From Roseinatronobacter sp052379845 (lineage in GTDB: Bacteria; Pseudomonadota; Alphaproteobacteria; Rhodobacterales; Rhodobacteraceae): a DNA stretch of 64,000 nt. The stretch lies in the NCBI GenBank assembly GCA_052379845.1, contig JBQTCF010000006.1. One strand, written 5' to 3'. Positions 50,884 to 58,640 of the stretch are shown one piece after another (position 1 is the stretch's first letter; each line of letters begins with the position of its first letter). The notes below the pieces were generated by a model that was not told the origin of the DNA, made no database searches, and worked only from the letters and a program-made list of their open reading frames with translations. A program made the translations under genes and the position numbers.

Positions 50884-51579
50884 TCAAATTCCGCGGCGGC
50901 ACAAGACCACCAGAACGGTTTTCCAGACAAGGCGCAGGTCCTGTGCGAAACTCAGCGTTGCGCCATAGGTGGCGTCAATGCGGGCACGTTGTTCAAAACT
51001 GGCGTCATTGCGTTCTGTCACCTGCCACAGCCCGGAAATACCCGGACGCAGCGCCAGATAGACAGGCAGCGTCGCGCCATACAGGGACCGTTGTTCCGGC
51101 AGCATTGGGCGGGGACCAAGCAAGCTCATATCACCGCGCAGCACGTTCAAAAGCTGGGGCAATTCGTCAAGGGAGGTTTGCCGCAGGATATGCCCGAATC
51201 TTGTGATCCGGGGGTCGTTGCGCAGTTTCTGCTTGTCGTTCCATTCCGCGCGCAAGGTGGCGTCGGCGGCCAGAATGTCGTTCAGGCGCTGTTCTGCATT
51301 GGCATGCATGGTGCGCAATTTCCAGATGCGGAACACCTTGCCATGCTGGCCAATACGCGTTTGCGCGAAAAACGGGCTGGACCCGCTGGCGGCAAGCAGG
51401 ACCGCGCAGATGGCAATCACAGGAAGGGCGATCGGCAACAGCAGCACAACCAGCGCAATGTCCATCAGTCGCTTGCCACCATTGGCATACAGCCCCTTGG
51501 GCGCATCAGGGGCCAAGCGCGACTTATGCGGCTGCGCACGGGTGCCCGAAAGGGGAAGGTCTGATGAAGTGAAAGCCAT
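50884..51579 (-). CDS. Polyprenyl-phosphate sugar phosphotransferase (exopolysaccharide initiating type)
   Basis: 231 residues. One membrane helix near 38-63 (MDIALVVLLLPIALPVIAIC) is followed by the bacterial sugar transferase domain: FRIWKLRTMHANAE, TSLDELPQLLNVLRGDMSLL, LGPRPMLPEQ and LRPGISGLWQVTERN. It transfers a sugar phosphate to undecaprenyl phosphate at the start of polysaccharide synthesis. Start 51579 (MAFTSS) follows AGGACAGG. No other exopolysaccharide assembly gene is adjacent, although the ExeA-like ATPase on the other side of the gap is often found in such loci. Confidence 0.92.
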   Translation of the reverse strand: MAFTSSDLPLSGTRAQPHKSRLAPDAPKGLYANGGKRLMDIALVVLLLPIALPVIAICAVLLAASGSSPFFAQTRIGQHGKVFRIWKLRTMHANAEQRLNDILAADATLRAEWNDKQKLRNDPRITRFGHILRQTSLDELPQLLNVLRGDMSLLGPRPMLPEQRSLYGATLPVYLALRPGISGLWQVTERNDASFEQRARIDATYGATLSFAQDLRLVWKTVLVVLCRRGI

Positions 51580-52024
51580 AATACCTGTCCTGATCAACCT
51601 GACATTCCGACATGGCCTTGGCCCAATCCAAGGATTACCGAAGTCTTAACACATAAAAATTTATACAAGACTTAAAGGTTCTGACGACAGGAAATCTGCC
51701 GCGCAAGGACAGACCCGGCAGATTTTTCCGGGGTGGGGCCGTGCATTGTTCATGACCTATGGCTTGTTATGATGTAGTGATATGATTGTTGTCATTTTGC
51801 TGCGTAATCCGCCCGTGCATTTGGGGGGTGTGCCGCGATTTTGTCCAGATTGCGCCAGAATTGCTGCCCCTGCCGGTTTGCGAATCGAATCATGGGGGGG
51901 CGGGCGCAGTATTGCGGCGCAGTGCCATTACCTTGACTTGTTTCAGCTTGAATTTCGTCACATCCGGCTTGTAGACCAATATAAGTAGATTGCGATCAGC
52001 CCAGCGTATCGGCCACATGGACAC
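51580..52024. promoter_or_regulatory. Divergent gap with AT-rich inverted repeat, no gene
   Basis: 445 bp between the sugar transferase and the ExeA-like gene. AAGTCTT / AAGACTT (51641-51647, 51667-51673) flank a 19-bp AT-rich core, a plausible operator/promoter for the minus-strand gene. The only short frame (51782-51988) has no ribosome site or recognisable motif and is not called. Confidence 0.4.
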
Positions 52025-52864
52025 ATGACACATAGATTTAGTTCATATCTGGAACATTTTGGGCTGCATCAGCGCCCGTTTTCCCTGACGCCTGACCCGG
52101 AGTTTTTGTTCTGGTCAGACGCTGCGCGCGGGGCCTATGCGATGTTGCAATACGGGTTGGCCACACGCTCGCCCATAACCATGCTGACGGGTGAAATTGG
52201 CGCGGGCAAAACCGTTTTGCTGCAGCATTTCATCGAAGAAGCAGAAGACGACGATTCCCTGTCGATTGCGTTGGTCACCAACACCCGCCCCAACACGCGC
52301 GACATTTTGCAATGGCTGCTGCCAGAACTGACAAAATCTGACCTGAGCGAGGAAGGGAAGTTCCTGAAGGTTCAGGAATTTCTGATACAGGAATATAACG
52401 AAGGCCGCCGCGTGCTGCTGGTCATCGACGAAGCGCAAAACCTGTCGCCCGAAGCGCTGGAAGAATTGCGCATGTTGACCAATATCAATCTGGGCAAGGA
52501 AGAAGTGTTGCAGCTTTTCCTGATTGGCCAACCCGAACTGCGCGACCATGTGCGCCGCCCTGATCTGGTGCAATTCGCGCAGCGTGTCGCGGCAAACTAT
52601 CATCTGCCGTATATGAAGCCCGAAACCGTGGCCTATTACATTGCCCATCGCCTGAAAATTGCGGGCGGGCGGTCCAGCGTGTTCAGCAAACAGGCCGCGA
52701 TGCTGATCTTTGATGTTACCGGCGGTGTCCCGCGGCTGATCAACCAGCTTTGCGATATGTCACTGACATATGCATTTGCGCAAGAAGACCCGGTTGTAAA
52801 ACGCGCCACCGTCCAGTCGGTGCTGGACGATGGCATTTTCTTCGCGCCGGTGCAGCGCGCCTGA
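52025..52864 (+). CDS. ExeA/GspA-like AAA ATPase
   Basis: 279 residues. N-terminal YLEHFGLHQRPFSLTPDPEF and LFWSDAARGAYAMLQYGL are the ExeA-family opening. Walker A is GEIGAGKT and Walker B LLVIDEAQN, followed by LEELRMLTNINLGKEEVLQL and FLIGQPELRDHVRRPDLVQF. The C-terminal peptidoglycan-binding or periplasmic part of true ExeA is absent, so this is the short cytoplasmic form often found with exopolysaccharide or surface-export genes. It ends 8 bp from the converging gloA. Function inferred: energy-dependent assembly or regulation of a surface export system. Confidence 0.88.
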   Translation: MTHRFSSYLEHFGLHQRPFSLTPDPEFLFWSDAARGAYAMLQYGLATRSPITMLTGEIGAGKTVLLQHFIEEAEDDDSLSIALVTNTRPNTRDILQWLLPELTKSDLSEEGKFLKVQEFLIQEYNEGRRVLLVIDEAQNLSPEALEELRMLTNINLGKEEVLQLFLIGQPELRDHVRRPDLVQFAQRVAANYHLPYMKPETVAYYIAHRLKIAGGRSSVFSKQAAMLIFDVTGGVPRLINQLCDMSLTYAFAQEDPVVKRATVQSVLDDGIFFAPVQRA

Positions 52865-52872
52865 GCGGCGCG

Positions 52873-53295
52873 TTACCAATGCCCGGTATTGCCCATGCTG
52901 GCCCAGGGTTCCTGCGGGGGCAGGGCATCACCTGCCTGCAACAGTTCGATTGACACATTGTCTGGCGACCGCACAAAGGCCATGTGGCCGTCGCGGGGCG
53001 GGCGGTTGATTGTGACACCAGCGGCCTGCAACGTCGCGCAGGTGGCGTAGATGTCGGCCACTTCATAGGCCAGATGGCCGAAATGGCGGCTGTCAGATGG
53101 CAGGCCGTCATCCCCATCCCAGTTATAGGTCAGTTCCACCGGGCATTCGGGCTGTCCGGGCGGGGCCAGAAAGACCAGCGTGAAGCGGCCCTTTTCGCTT
53201 TCGTGGCGGCGGGTTTCTTCCAGCCCCAGAAGTTTGAAAAACGCGATCGTGGCGTCAAGATCTTTGACGCGGACCATTGTGTGTAGATATTTCAT
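52873..53295 (-). CDS. gloA: Lactoylglutathione lyase (glyoxalase I)
   Basis: 140 residues, one VOC-fold subunit. KYLHTMVRVKDLDATIAFF with metal His5, LGLEETRRHESEKGRFTLVF, GQPECPVELTYNW with metal Glu, HFGHLAYEVADIYATC with metal His and VSIELLQ with the last Glu. Isomerises the methylglyoxal-glutathione adduct. The start at 53295 follows AGGAGTGCGCAAC; the long frame upstream runs through thyA and is not real. Divergent from thyA. Confidence 0.93.
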   Translation of the reverse strand: MKYLHTMVRVKDLDATIAFFKLLGLEETRRHESEKGRFTLVFLAPPGQPECPVELTYNWDGDDGLPSDSRHFGHLAYEVADIYATCATLQAAGVTINRPPRDGHMAFVRSPDNVSIELLQAGDALPPQEPWASMGNTGHW

Positions 53296-53424
53296 GTTGC
53301 GCACTCCTATTATTGAACATGGTAACTGAATTTCCGCCCGGTTCAATGCCCTTGGGGGTTCCAGAATCAGCACGTTCCCGCCATTGTGCGCCGAATACAC
53401 CACATCTTGCGGGGCGGGGGCATA

Positions 53425-54204
53425 GTGAAGCAGTATCTGGATGCGTTGCAGCATATTCTGGACCATGGTGTGCCATCCGATGATCGCACCGGAACCGGCA
53501 CCTTGTCGGTGTTCGGGATGCAGATGCGCTATGATCTGGAAGGCGGGTTTCCGTTGGTGACAACCAAACGTGTGCACCTGAAATCCATCATCCATGAACT
53601 GCTGTGGTTCCTGTCAGGTGACACGAATATTCGCTACCTGCAGGAAAATGGCGTCAGTATCTGGGATGAATGGGCCGATGCGTCGGGTGATCTGGGGCCG
53701 GTTTACGGGCGTCAATGGCGGGATTTCGGCGGTGTTGACCAGATCGCGGAAATGGAACGCATGATCCGGCAAACCCCCGACAGCCGCCGCATGATTGTTT
53801 CGGCGTGGAATCCGCCCGATGTGCCGCATATGGCGCTGCCGCCGTGTCATACCTTGTGGCAGGTGCGGGTTCTGGCGGGCAAGCTGCATTTGCAACTGTA
53901 TCAGCGGTCTGCTGATATGTTTCTGGGGGTGCCGTTCAACATTGCATCCTATGCGCTGCTGCAAATGATGCTGGCGCGTGTGGCGGGGCTGGGCCTGGGC
54001 AGTTTTGTCCACACGATGGGGGATGCGCATATCTATTCCAACCATATGGAGCAGGTGCGCACCCAACTTGCGCGCGACCCACGCCCCTTGCCGAAAATGA
54101 ACATCCTGCGCACACCCGACAGTGTGTTTGATTTCCGCTATGATGATTTCCAGATCGATGGCTATGATCCCCATCCGGCGATCAAGGCCCCGGTGGCGGT
54201 GTAG
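53425..54204 (+). CDS. thyA: Thymidylate synthase
   Basis: 259 residues if started at GTG 53425, which reproduces the E. coli ThyA N-terminus (M-K-Q-Y-L). No suitable ATG exists nearby; a Met at 53386 would add 13 unrelated residues. DDRTGTGTLSVFGMQMRY, HELLWFLSGDTNIRYLQE, GDLGPVYGRQWRDF, nucleophile C141 in LPPCHTLWQ, LGVPFNIASYALL and the closing GYDPHPAIKAPVAV are all canonical. Converts dUMP to dTMP using methylene-THF. The folA gene follows 3 bp after its stop, so product dihydrofolate is recycled by the next enzyme. Confidence 0.96.
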   Translation: MKQYLDALQHILDHGVPSDDRTGTGTLSVFGMQMRYDLEGGFPLVTTKRVHLKSIIHELLWFLSGDTNIRYLQENGVSIWDEWADASGDLGPVYGRQWRDFGGVDQIAEMERMIRQTPDSRRMIVSAWNPPDVPHMALPPCHTLWQVRVLAGKLHLQLYQRSADMFLGVPFNIASYALLQMMLARVAGLGLGSFVHTMGDAHIYSNHMEQVRTQLARDPRPLPKMNILRTPDSVFDFRYDDFQIDGYDPHPAIKAPVAV

Positions 54205-54207
54205 CGC

Positions 54208-54702
54208 ATGATCAGTCTGATTGTCGCACGCGCCCGCAACGGGGCCATCGGGCGGGGCAATACCATTCCATGGGACGCGCCCGAAGACCTGAAATTCTTT
54301 CAGCGCGAAACCTTGGGGGGTGCTGTCATCATGGGGCGCAACACATGGGACAGCCTGCCAAAGCGCCCCTTGCCCCGGCGGTTGAACATTGTTGTCACAT
54401 CGCGCCCCTCTGCGGGGGGGGATGCACTGTTTGTGCCCTTGGAGCAGGCAGTAACGACCGCGCGGCAGGCGGGCTATTTTCGCATTTACGCCATCGGGGG
54501 GGCGGGCATTTATCGCGCGTTTCTGCCCTTGGCGGACCGTTTGCTGATTACGGATGTTGATATTGACGTGCCAGACGCCGATACATTTTTCCCGCCCGTT
54601 GCGCGCGATGACTGGACGATGACCGCCGAACTGGGCCTACGGATGGACGCACCAGCCTGCATTGTGCGCGAATTCCGGCGAAATGCTGCGCGCCAATCTT
54701 GA
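54208..54702 (+). CDS. folA: Dihydrofolate reductase
   Basis: 164 residues. ISLIVARARNGAIGRGNTIP and WDAPEDLKFFQRETLGG include the substrate-binding acidic residue, and IMGRNTWDSLPKRPLPRRLN and IVVTSRP plus IYAIGGAGIYRAFLPLADRL form the NADPH site. It regenerates tetrahydrofolate after thymidylate synthase. Directly downstream of thyA, a common pairing. Confidence 0.95.
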   Translation: MISLIVARARNGAIGRGNTIPWDAPEDLKFFQRETLGGAVIMGRNTWDSLPKRPLPRRLNIVVTSRPSAGGDALFVPLEQAVTTARQAGYFRIYAIGGAGIYRAFLPLADRLLITDVDIDVPDADTFFPPVARDDWTMTAELGLRMDAPACIVREFRRNAARQS

Positions 54703-54759
54703 AGCAGGGGCGAAGGATGCATACCCTTTAGGTGTAAGAACAAGCCAAAAGGGCAGGAT

Positions 54760-55077
54760 ATGCATATTCAGGTCAATACGGATAACACAATCGAAGGGCG
54801 CGAGGACGTGACCCGCTTTGTCACGCAGGTGATCGAGTCCAAGCTCGGCGCAGTTTCCGGGTCCATCACCCGTGTCGAGGTGTATTTGCGCGATCAGAAT
54901 GCTGCAAAAAGTGGCCCCGAGGACAAGCATTGCAAGGTAGAAGTCCGCCTTGAGGGGCGCCAACCGGTCACTGCCGAACATGCCGCCGACAATATTCAGT
55001 CTGCTGTGACCGGCGCGACCGACAAGATGCGCAATGTTCTGGACAGCGAACTCGGCAAACAGCGCGCGCGCCGTTGA
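54760..55077 (+). CDS. Ribosome hibernation promotion factor-like protein (short HPF/RaiA)
   Basis: 105 residues with the HPF/RaiA single-domain fold: IQVNTDNTIEGREDVTRFVT, then SITRVEVYLRDQNAAK, KHCKVEVRLEGRQPVTAEHA and a basic helix ending LGKQRARR. It lacks the extra C-terminal dimerisation domain of long HPF, so it belongs to the short class or is a close relative that binds the ribosome in stationary phase. AGGGCAGGAT precedes the ATG. A strong terminator follows 84 nt downstream. Confidence 0.8.
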   Translation: MHIQVNTDNTIEGREDVTRFVTQVIESKLGAVSGSITRVEVYLRDQNAAKSGPEDKHCKVEVRLEGRQPVTAEHAADNIQSAVTGATDKMRNVLDSELGKQRARR

Positions 55078-55160
55078 TTGGCTGGCGCGGTCTGCGACGC
55101 GGTTGTAGCATATGTGCAACATGTGCTGCCTGTGCGGGATGCCACGACATATAGTCATTC

Positions 55161-55196
55161 AAGGGGCGCAGGCGGCTATCTGCGCCCCTTGCTTTT
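55161..55196 (+). terminator. Strong hairpin terminator before the cellulose operon
   Basis: Perfect 11-bp stem AAGGGGCGCAG / CTGCGCCCCTT (55161-55171, 55180-55190), loop GCGGCTAT, followed by GCTTTT. It separates the thyA-folA-hpf unit from the bcs operon. Confidence 0.85.
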
Positions 55197-55519
55197 GGCG
55201 CAGCGGTCCGAAACATAGTTAACCGCCCAAGGATTGCGCGCCTTTTGCCGCCAGCCTGCGCCATTTGCCGAAGCCGGTCGGGACATGGTTTATCAATCGT
55301 TGCAATGCGTCCTGCACTGGGGTAATATTTGAACCAGAAATTAACATAATCAGCATCAAACGCTGTAGATTGTCGATAAGGTCACCCGTTAGAGGTGGTC
55401 AATCGTGTGGGCATGGGCAAGTAATGGGCGGGTCATTTGACCGGCTTCGCATGTGTAACATCAGGGTGCTTGGCATCTCTGGGGGTGTTCGTGTGGGGTG
55501 TGCCCGAACAGGCAGGACA
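55197..55519 (+). promoter_or_regulatory. Leader/promoter region of the bcs operon, no gene
   Basis: About 320 bp with an open but unremarkable frame from 55265. An AT-rich patch at 55320-55380 includes TTGAAC (55329-55334) and TAACATAAT, the most promoter-like DNA here. Nothing else is recognised. Confidence 0.35.
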
Positions 55520-56179
55520 ATGTTTAAAGATTATTGGTTTGGTGAACTGACCGGCGCTTTTTCCACGGGCGCAGCGCGTATGCGGCTGGCGGGGCTGTGC
55601 GTGATTGCCGCGCTGGGCGTGTCGGCCTGCGATGGGGGCTTTCTTGCCAGTCTGGACGGGTCCAGCCCCACTGAACTGGCCGAAGCGGTCACAGAATTTC
55701 GGGTTGTGCCCGCATCGCGCGCGTTGATCAGCGTGCCTAACGCCCTGATTGTGCTGGAGCGAGAGCTTGATGGTGCGTTGGAACAGCGTATCACGTTGCC
55801 AAATGCAACCAGCCTGCAAGGCGAAAACACCATCATCCTGCGCGCCCAGACCGGGCTTACCGCCAGCCGGTCGCGCCTGGTGCTGGAAGATGTGCTGCGC
55901 CAGTTCGGGGGCGCGCCTGCGCCTTTTGATGCCGTGACCGACAGTGGCTTGACCGCAGTTTCAGACCAGTATGGCGATATTACATATACCACGCGCGCGC
56001 CGGGTGGAGATGTGACATGTGTTCTGGCCTTCCGGCGCACCCAGATCGGGGCGCGCGCGCTGCCGCGCGGCGCGTCCGCGCTTGATATCATGCTTAGGAA
56101 TTGTATTTCCGGCCCGACCGAACGCGCCCTTGCCCCGATAGGGCCGGGGGCGTTTGGTCTGGCCTCTCCTGTTTTTTAA
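55520..56179 (+). CDS. Cellulose biosynthesis protein BcsN-like lipoprotein
   Basis: 219 residues. A hydrophobic segment ending in a lipobox (LCVIAALGVSAC, Cys at about residue 37) suggests an exported lipoprotein; Met at 55580 would give a standard-length signal, but Met 55520 has AGGACA before it. The body has VPNALIVLERELDGALEQRI, LPNATSLQGENTIILRAQTG and GDVTCVLAFRRTQIGARALP, which fits the BcsN family that accompanies cellulose synthase in alphaproteobacteria. It is 25 bp upstream of bcsA on the same strand. Probable role: periplasmic or outer-membrane accessory of cellulose secretion. Similarity is by pattern and context, so moderately sure. Confidence 0.65.
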   Translation: MFKDYWFGELTGAFSTGAARMRLAGLCVIAALGVSACDGGFLASLDGSSPTELAEAVTEFRVVPASRALISVPNALIVLERELDGALEQRITLPNATSLQGENTIILRAQTGLTASRSRLVLEDVLRQFGGAPAPFDAVTDSGLTAVSDQYGDITYTTRAPGGDVTCVLAFRRTQIGARALPRGASALDIMLRNCISGPTERALAPIGPGAFGLASPVF

Positions 56180-56204
56180 TAGCTATAACAGAAGGCATTT
56201 TTTA

Positions 56205-58640
56205 ATGAGTATGTTGATAGCCAACAGGCGTCTGCGACCCGCTGAGGTGTTCTTGGCCTTAATGTGGGCCGCAGTTGTCGTTCCGCTGGCATTTCTGGCC
56301 AGCATTCCGACATCTACGGCTGTGCAAGGCGCGTTGGGGCTGTTTGCGGTGCTGATTGTGGCCGCGCTGAAACCGTTTACGATGAAATCCATCGTGGCGC
56401 GCTTCGCGCTTCTGGCCATCGCCAGCGCGATTGTCATGCGCTACTGGACATGGCGCTTGATGGAAACGCTGCCCGCTGCGGCCAATCCGCTGGAATATGC
56501 AATTGCGGTGTCGCTGTTTGTGGTCGAAACCTACGCGATTTGGGTTTTCTTCGTCAGTTCCTTTGTGACAGCCGATCCCATTGACCGCACCTTGCCCCCT
56601 AAGGTTGCCGCCCAAAGCCTGCCGACTGTCGATATTCTGGTTCCCAGCTACAACGAACCCACCGACATGTTGGCCGTCACCTTGTCGGCGGCCAAGAACA
56701 TGCATTATCCCGCCAATAAACGCACTGTTGTTTTGTGCGACGATGGCGGCACAGATGAACGGTGCAACCACGAAAACCCCGAAATTGCCCGCAAGGCCCG
56801 TGCGCGCCGCAAGGAATTGCAGGCCCTGTGCGTGGAATTGGGCATTGTCTATTCCACGCGTGCGCGCAATGAACACGCCAAGGCGGGCAACATGTCCGCC
56901 GCGCTGGAACGTCTGGACGGCGAATTGGTGGTCGTATTTGACGCCGACCATGTGCCCAGCCGCGATTTTCTGGCGCGCACTGTCGGGTATTTTGTGGTCG
57001 ACCCGAAATTGTTTCTGGTGCAGACCCCGCATTTCTTTTTGAACCCGGACCCGATTGACCGCAACCTTGGGTTGCGCGATGATTGCCCGCCCGAAAACGA
57101 GATGTTTTATCATCAGGGGCACCGCGGCCTTGACCGCTGGGGGGGCGCGTTTTTTTGCGGATCTGCATCGGTGCTGCGGCGCGCCGCGCTGGATGATGTG
57201 GGCGGGTTTGCGGGCGAAACCATTACCGAAGATGCGGAAACCGCGCTGGAAATTCACAGCCGTGGCTGGAAAAGTCTGTATGTCGATCATGCGATGATTG
57301 CCGGGCTGCAACCTGAAACATTTGTGACCTTCATCGAACAGCGCGGGCGCTGGGCGGCGGGTATGATGCAGCTTTTGATGTTGAAAAACCCGTTGCGCCG
57401 CAAGGGGATGAGCCTGAGCCAGCGGCTGTGTTACCTGAATTCCATGACCTTCTGGTTGTTTCCGTTGGTGCGGATGGTCTTTATTCTGGCACCGCTGGCC
57501 TATCTGTTTTTCGGGCTGCATATCTTCGTGGCCACGATTGAAGAAGTGCTTGTCTATATGGGCGCGTATATGGCCATCAGTTTCATGGTGCAGAATGCGC
57601 TTTATGCGCGGGTGCGCTGGCCGCTGATTTCAGAATTGTATGAAACCGCGCAGGCGCCCTATTTGTCGGGCGTGGTCATCAAGACCATTTTCAAGCCACG
57701 CGGCGCGAAGTTCAATGTGACGGCCAAAGATGAAGTGCTGATCGAGGACTATATCTCGCCCCTATACAAGCCGTTGCTGATTGTCTGGGTTCTGGCGCTG
57801 ATGGGGGTTCTGGCGGCGGGTATTCGCTGGTTCATGTTCCCCGGCGACCAAACCATTCTGTCCATCGTCGGGGGCTGGGCCATTTTCAATTTTCTGATTG
57901 TCAGCGCATCGCTGCGCGCCATTGCCGAACGCCAGCAACGCCGCGGCGTGCCGCGTGTGGATATGAATGTGCCTGCTGTTGCCGCGATCGGACGCAATGA
58001 CACTTACAGCTTTACGGGTGCCACGGTTCTGGATTCCTCGACCAGTGGCGCGCGGCTGTTGCTGCGTCCGGGGCCTGATACGGACATGGCCGAGTTTTCC
58101 GCGCTGGAGAAGGGATATATCTTTTACTTCACCCCGGAATTTCCCAAATCACCGCATCTGGAAAATGCCATTCGCGTGCAGGTTCAGAATGTCCAGCGCA
58201 CCAATAGCGGGGTGATTGTCGGCGTGCGCTATGATCCTGAACAGCCTATGGTTGTGCGCGAAACCATCGCCCATTTGATCTTCGGGGATTCTGCCGTCTG
58301 GGAAGCCATCCGCGAAAGCAGGAACAAACCCAAGGGGCTGTTGTCGGGCTTCGGGTATGTGGTGTATCTGGCGTTTAGCGGTGTGTATCACACTATGGTC
58401 GCACTGGCCGGGGAACCCGCCCGCCGCAAACGCGCTGAAGAACGCGACCGTGCTGAAGTCGGCGTGACCCAAGCGCCTGCGCATATTCTGGCATTTGGCG
58501 AAGCGTTCGATCCCGTGGTGGTCAACCCGGACATGCCGCGCCCCTATTCGCCTGCCGCGCACCGCCAGATGTTGCATCAGATGGCGGCCACCCCAATGCC
58601 CGTAGGCCAGCCATTCCCCAACCCGGAGGGGCCAAGATGA
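56205..58640 (+). CDS. bcsA: Cellulose synthase catalytic subunit (UDP-forming)
   Basis: 811 residues. GT2 active site: D179-D180 (LCDDGGTD), D246 (VFDADHVPS), FFCGSASVLRR, TED in ETITEDAETALE, and Q379-R-G-R382-W383. These numbers equal those of R. sphaeroides BcsA as I recall them, which supports Met 56205 (AGAAGG upstream) over Met 56154. Eight membrane helices flank the domain. The C-terminal PilZ domain has the c-di-GMP motifs RQQRRGVPR and LDSSTSG, so activity depends on c-di-GMP. A tail ends with HILAFGEAFD and a Pro-rich stretch. Polymerises glucose and pushes the chain through the membrane with BcsB. Overlaps bcsB by 4 bp. Confidence 0.97.
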   Translation: MSMLIANRRLRPAEVFLALMWAAVVVPLAFLASIPTSTAVQGALGLFAVLIVAALKPFTMKSIVARFALLAIASAIVMRYWTWRLMETLPAAANPLEYAIAVSLFVVETYAIWVFFVSSFVTADPIDRTLPPKVAAQSLPTVDILVPSYNEPTDMLAVTLSAAKNMHYPANKRTVVLCDDGGTDERCNHENPEIARKARARRKELQALCVELGIVYSTRARNEHAKAGNMSAALERLDGELVVVFDADHVPSRDFLARTVGYFVVDPKLFLVQTPHFFLNPDPIDRNLGLRDDCPPENEMFYHQGHRGLDRWGGAFFCGSASVLRRAALDDVGGFAGETITEDAETALEIHSRGWKSLYVDHAMIAGLQPETFVTFIEQRGRWAAGMMQLLMLKNPLRRKGMSLSQRLCYLNSMTFWLFPLVRMVFILAPLAYLFFGLHIFVATIEEVLVYMGAYMAISFMVQNALYARVRWPLISELYETAQAPYLSGVVIKTIFKPRGAKFNVTAKDEVLIEDYISPLYKPLLIVWVLALMGVLAAGIRWFMFPGDQTILSIVGGWAIFNFLIVSASLRAIAERQQRRGVPRVDMNVPAVAAIGRNDTYSFTGATVLDSSTSGARLLLRPGPDTDMAEFSALEKGYIFYFTPEFPKSPHLENAIRVQVQNVQRTNSGVIVGVRYDPEQPMVVRETIAHLIFGDSAVWEAIRESRNKPKGLLSGFGYVVYLAFSGVYHTMVALAGEPARRKRAEERDRAEVGVTQAPAHILAFGEAFDPVVVNPDMPRPYSPAAHRQMLHQMAATPMPVGQPFPNPEGPR

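Noticed and set aside
51782..51988. 68-codon frame in the gap before the ExeA-like gene
   Set aside because: No ribosome site, no motif, and its composition looks like intergenic DNA.
53296..53595. Long N-terminal extension of gloA running through the thyA start
   Set aside because: The extension is antisense to thyA codons. The ribosome site and the VOC fold start at 53295.
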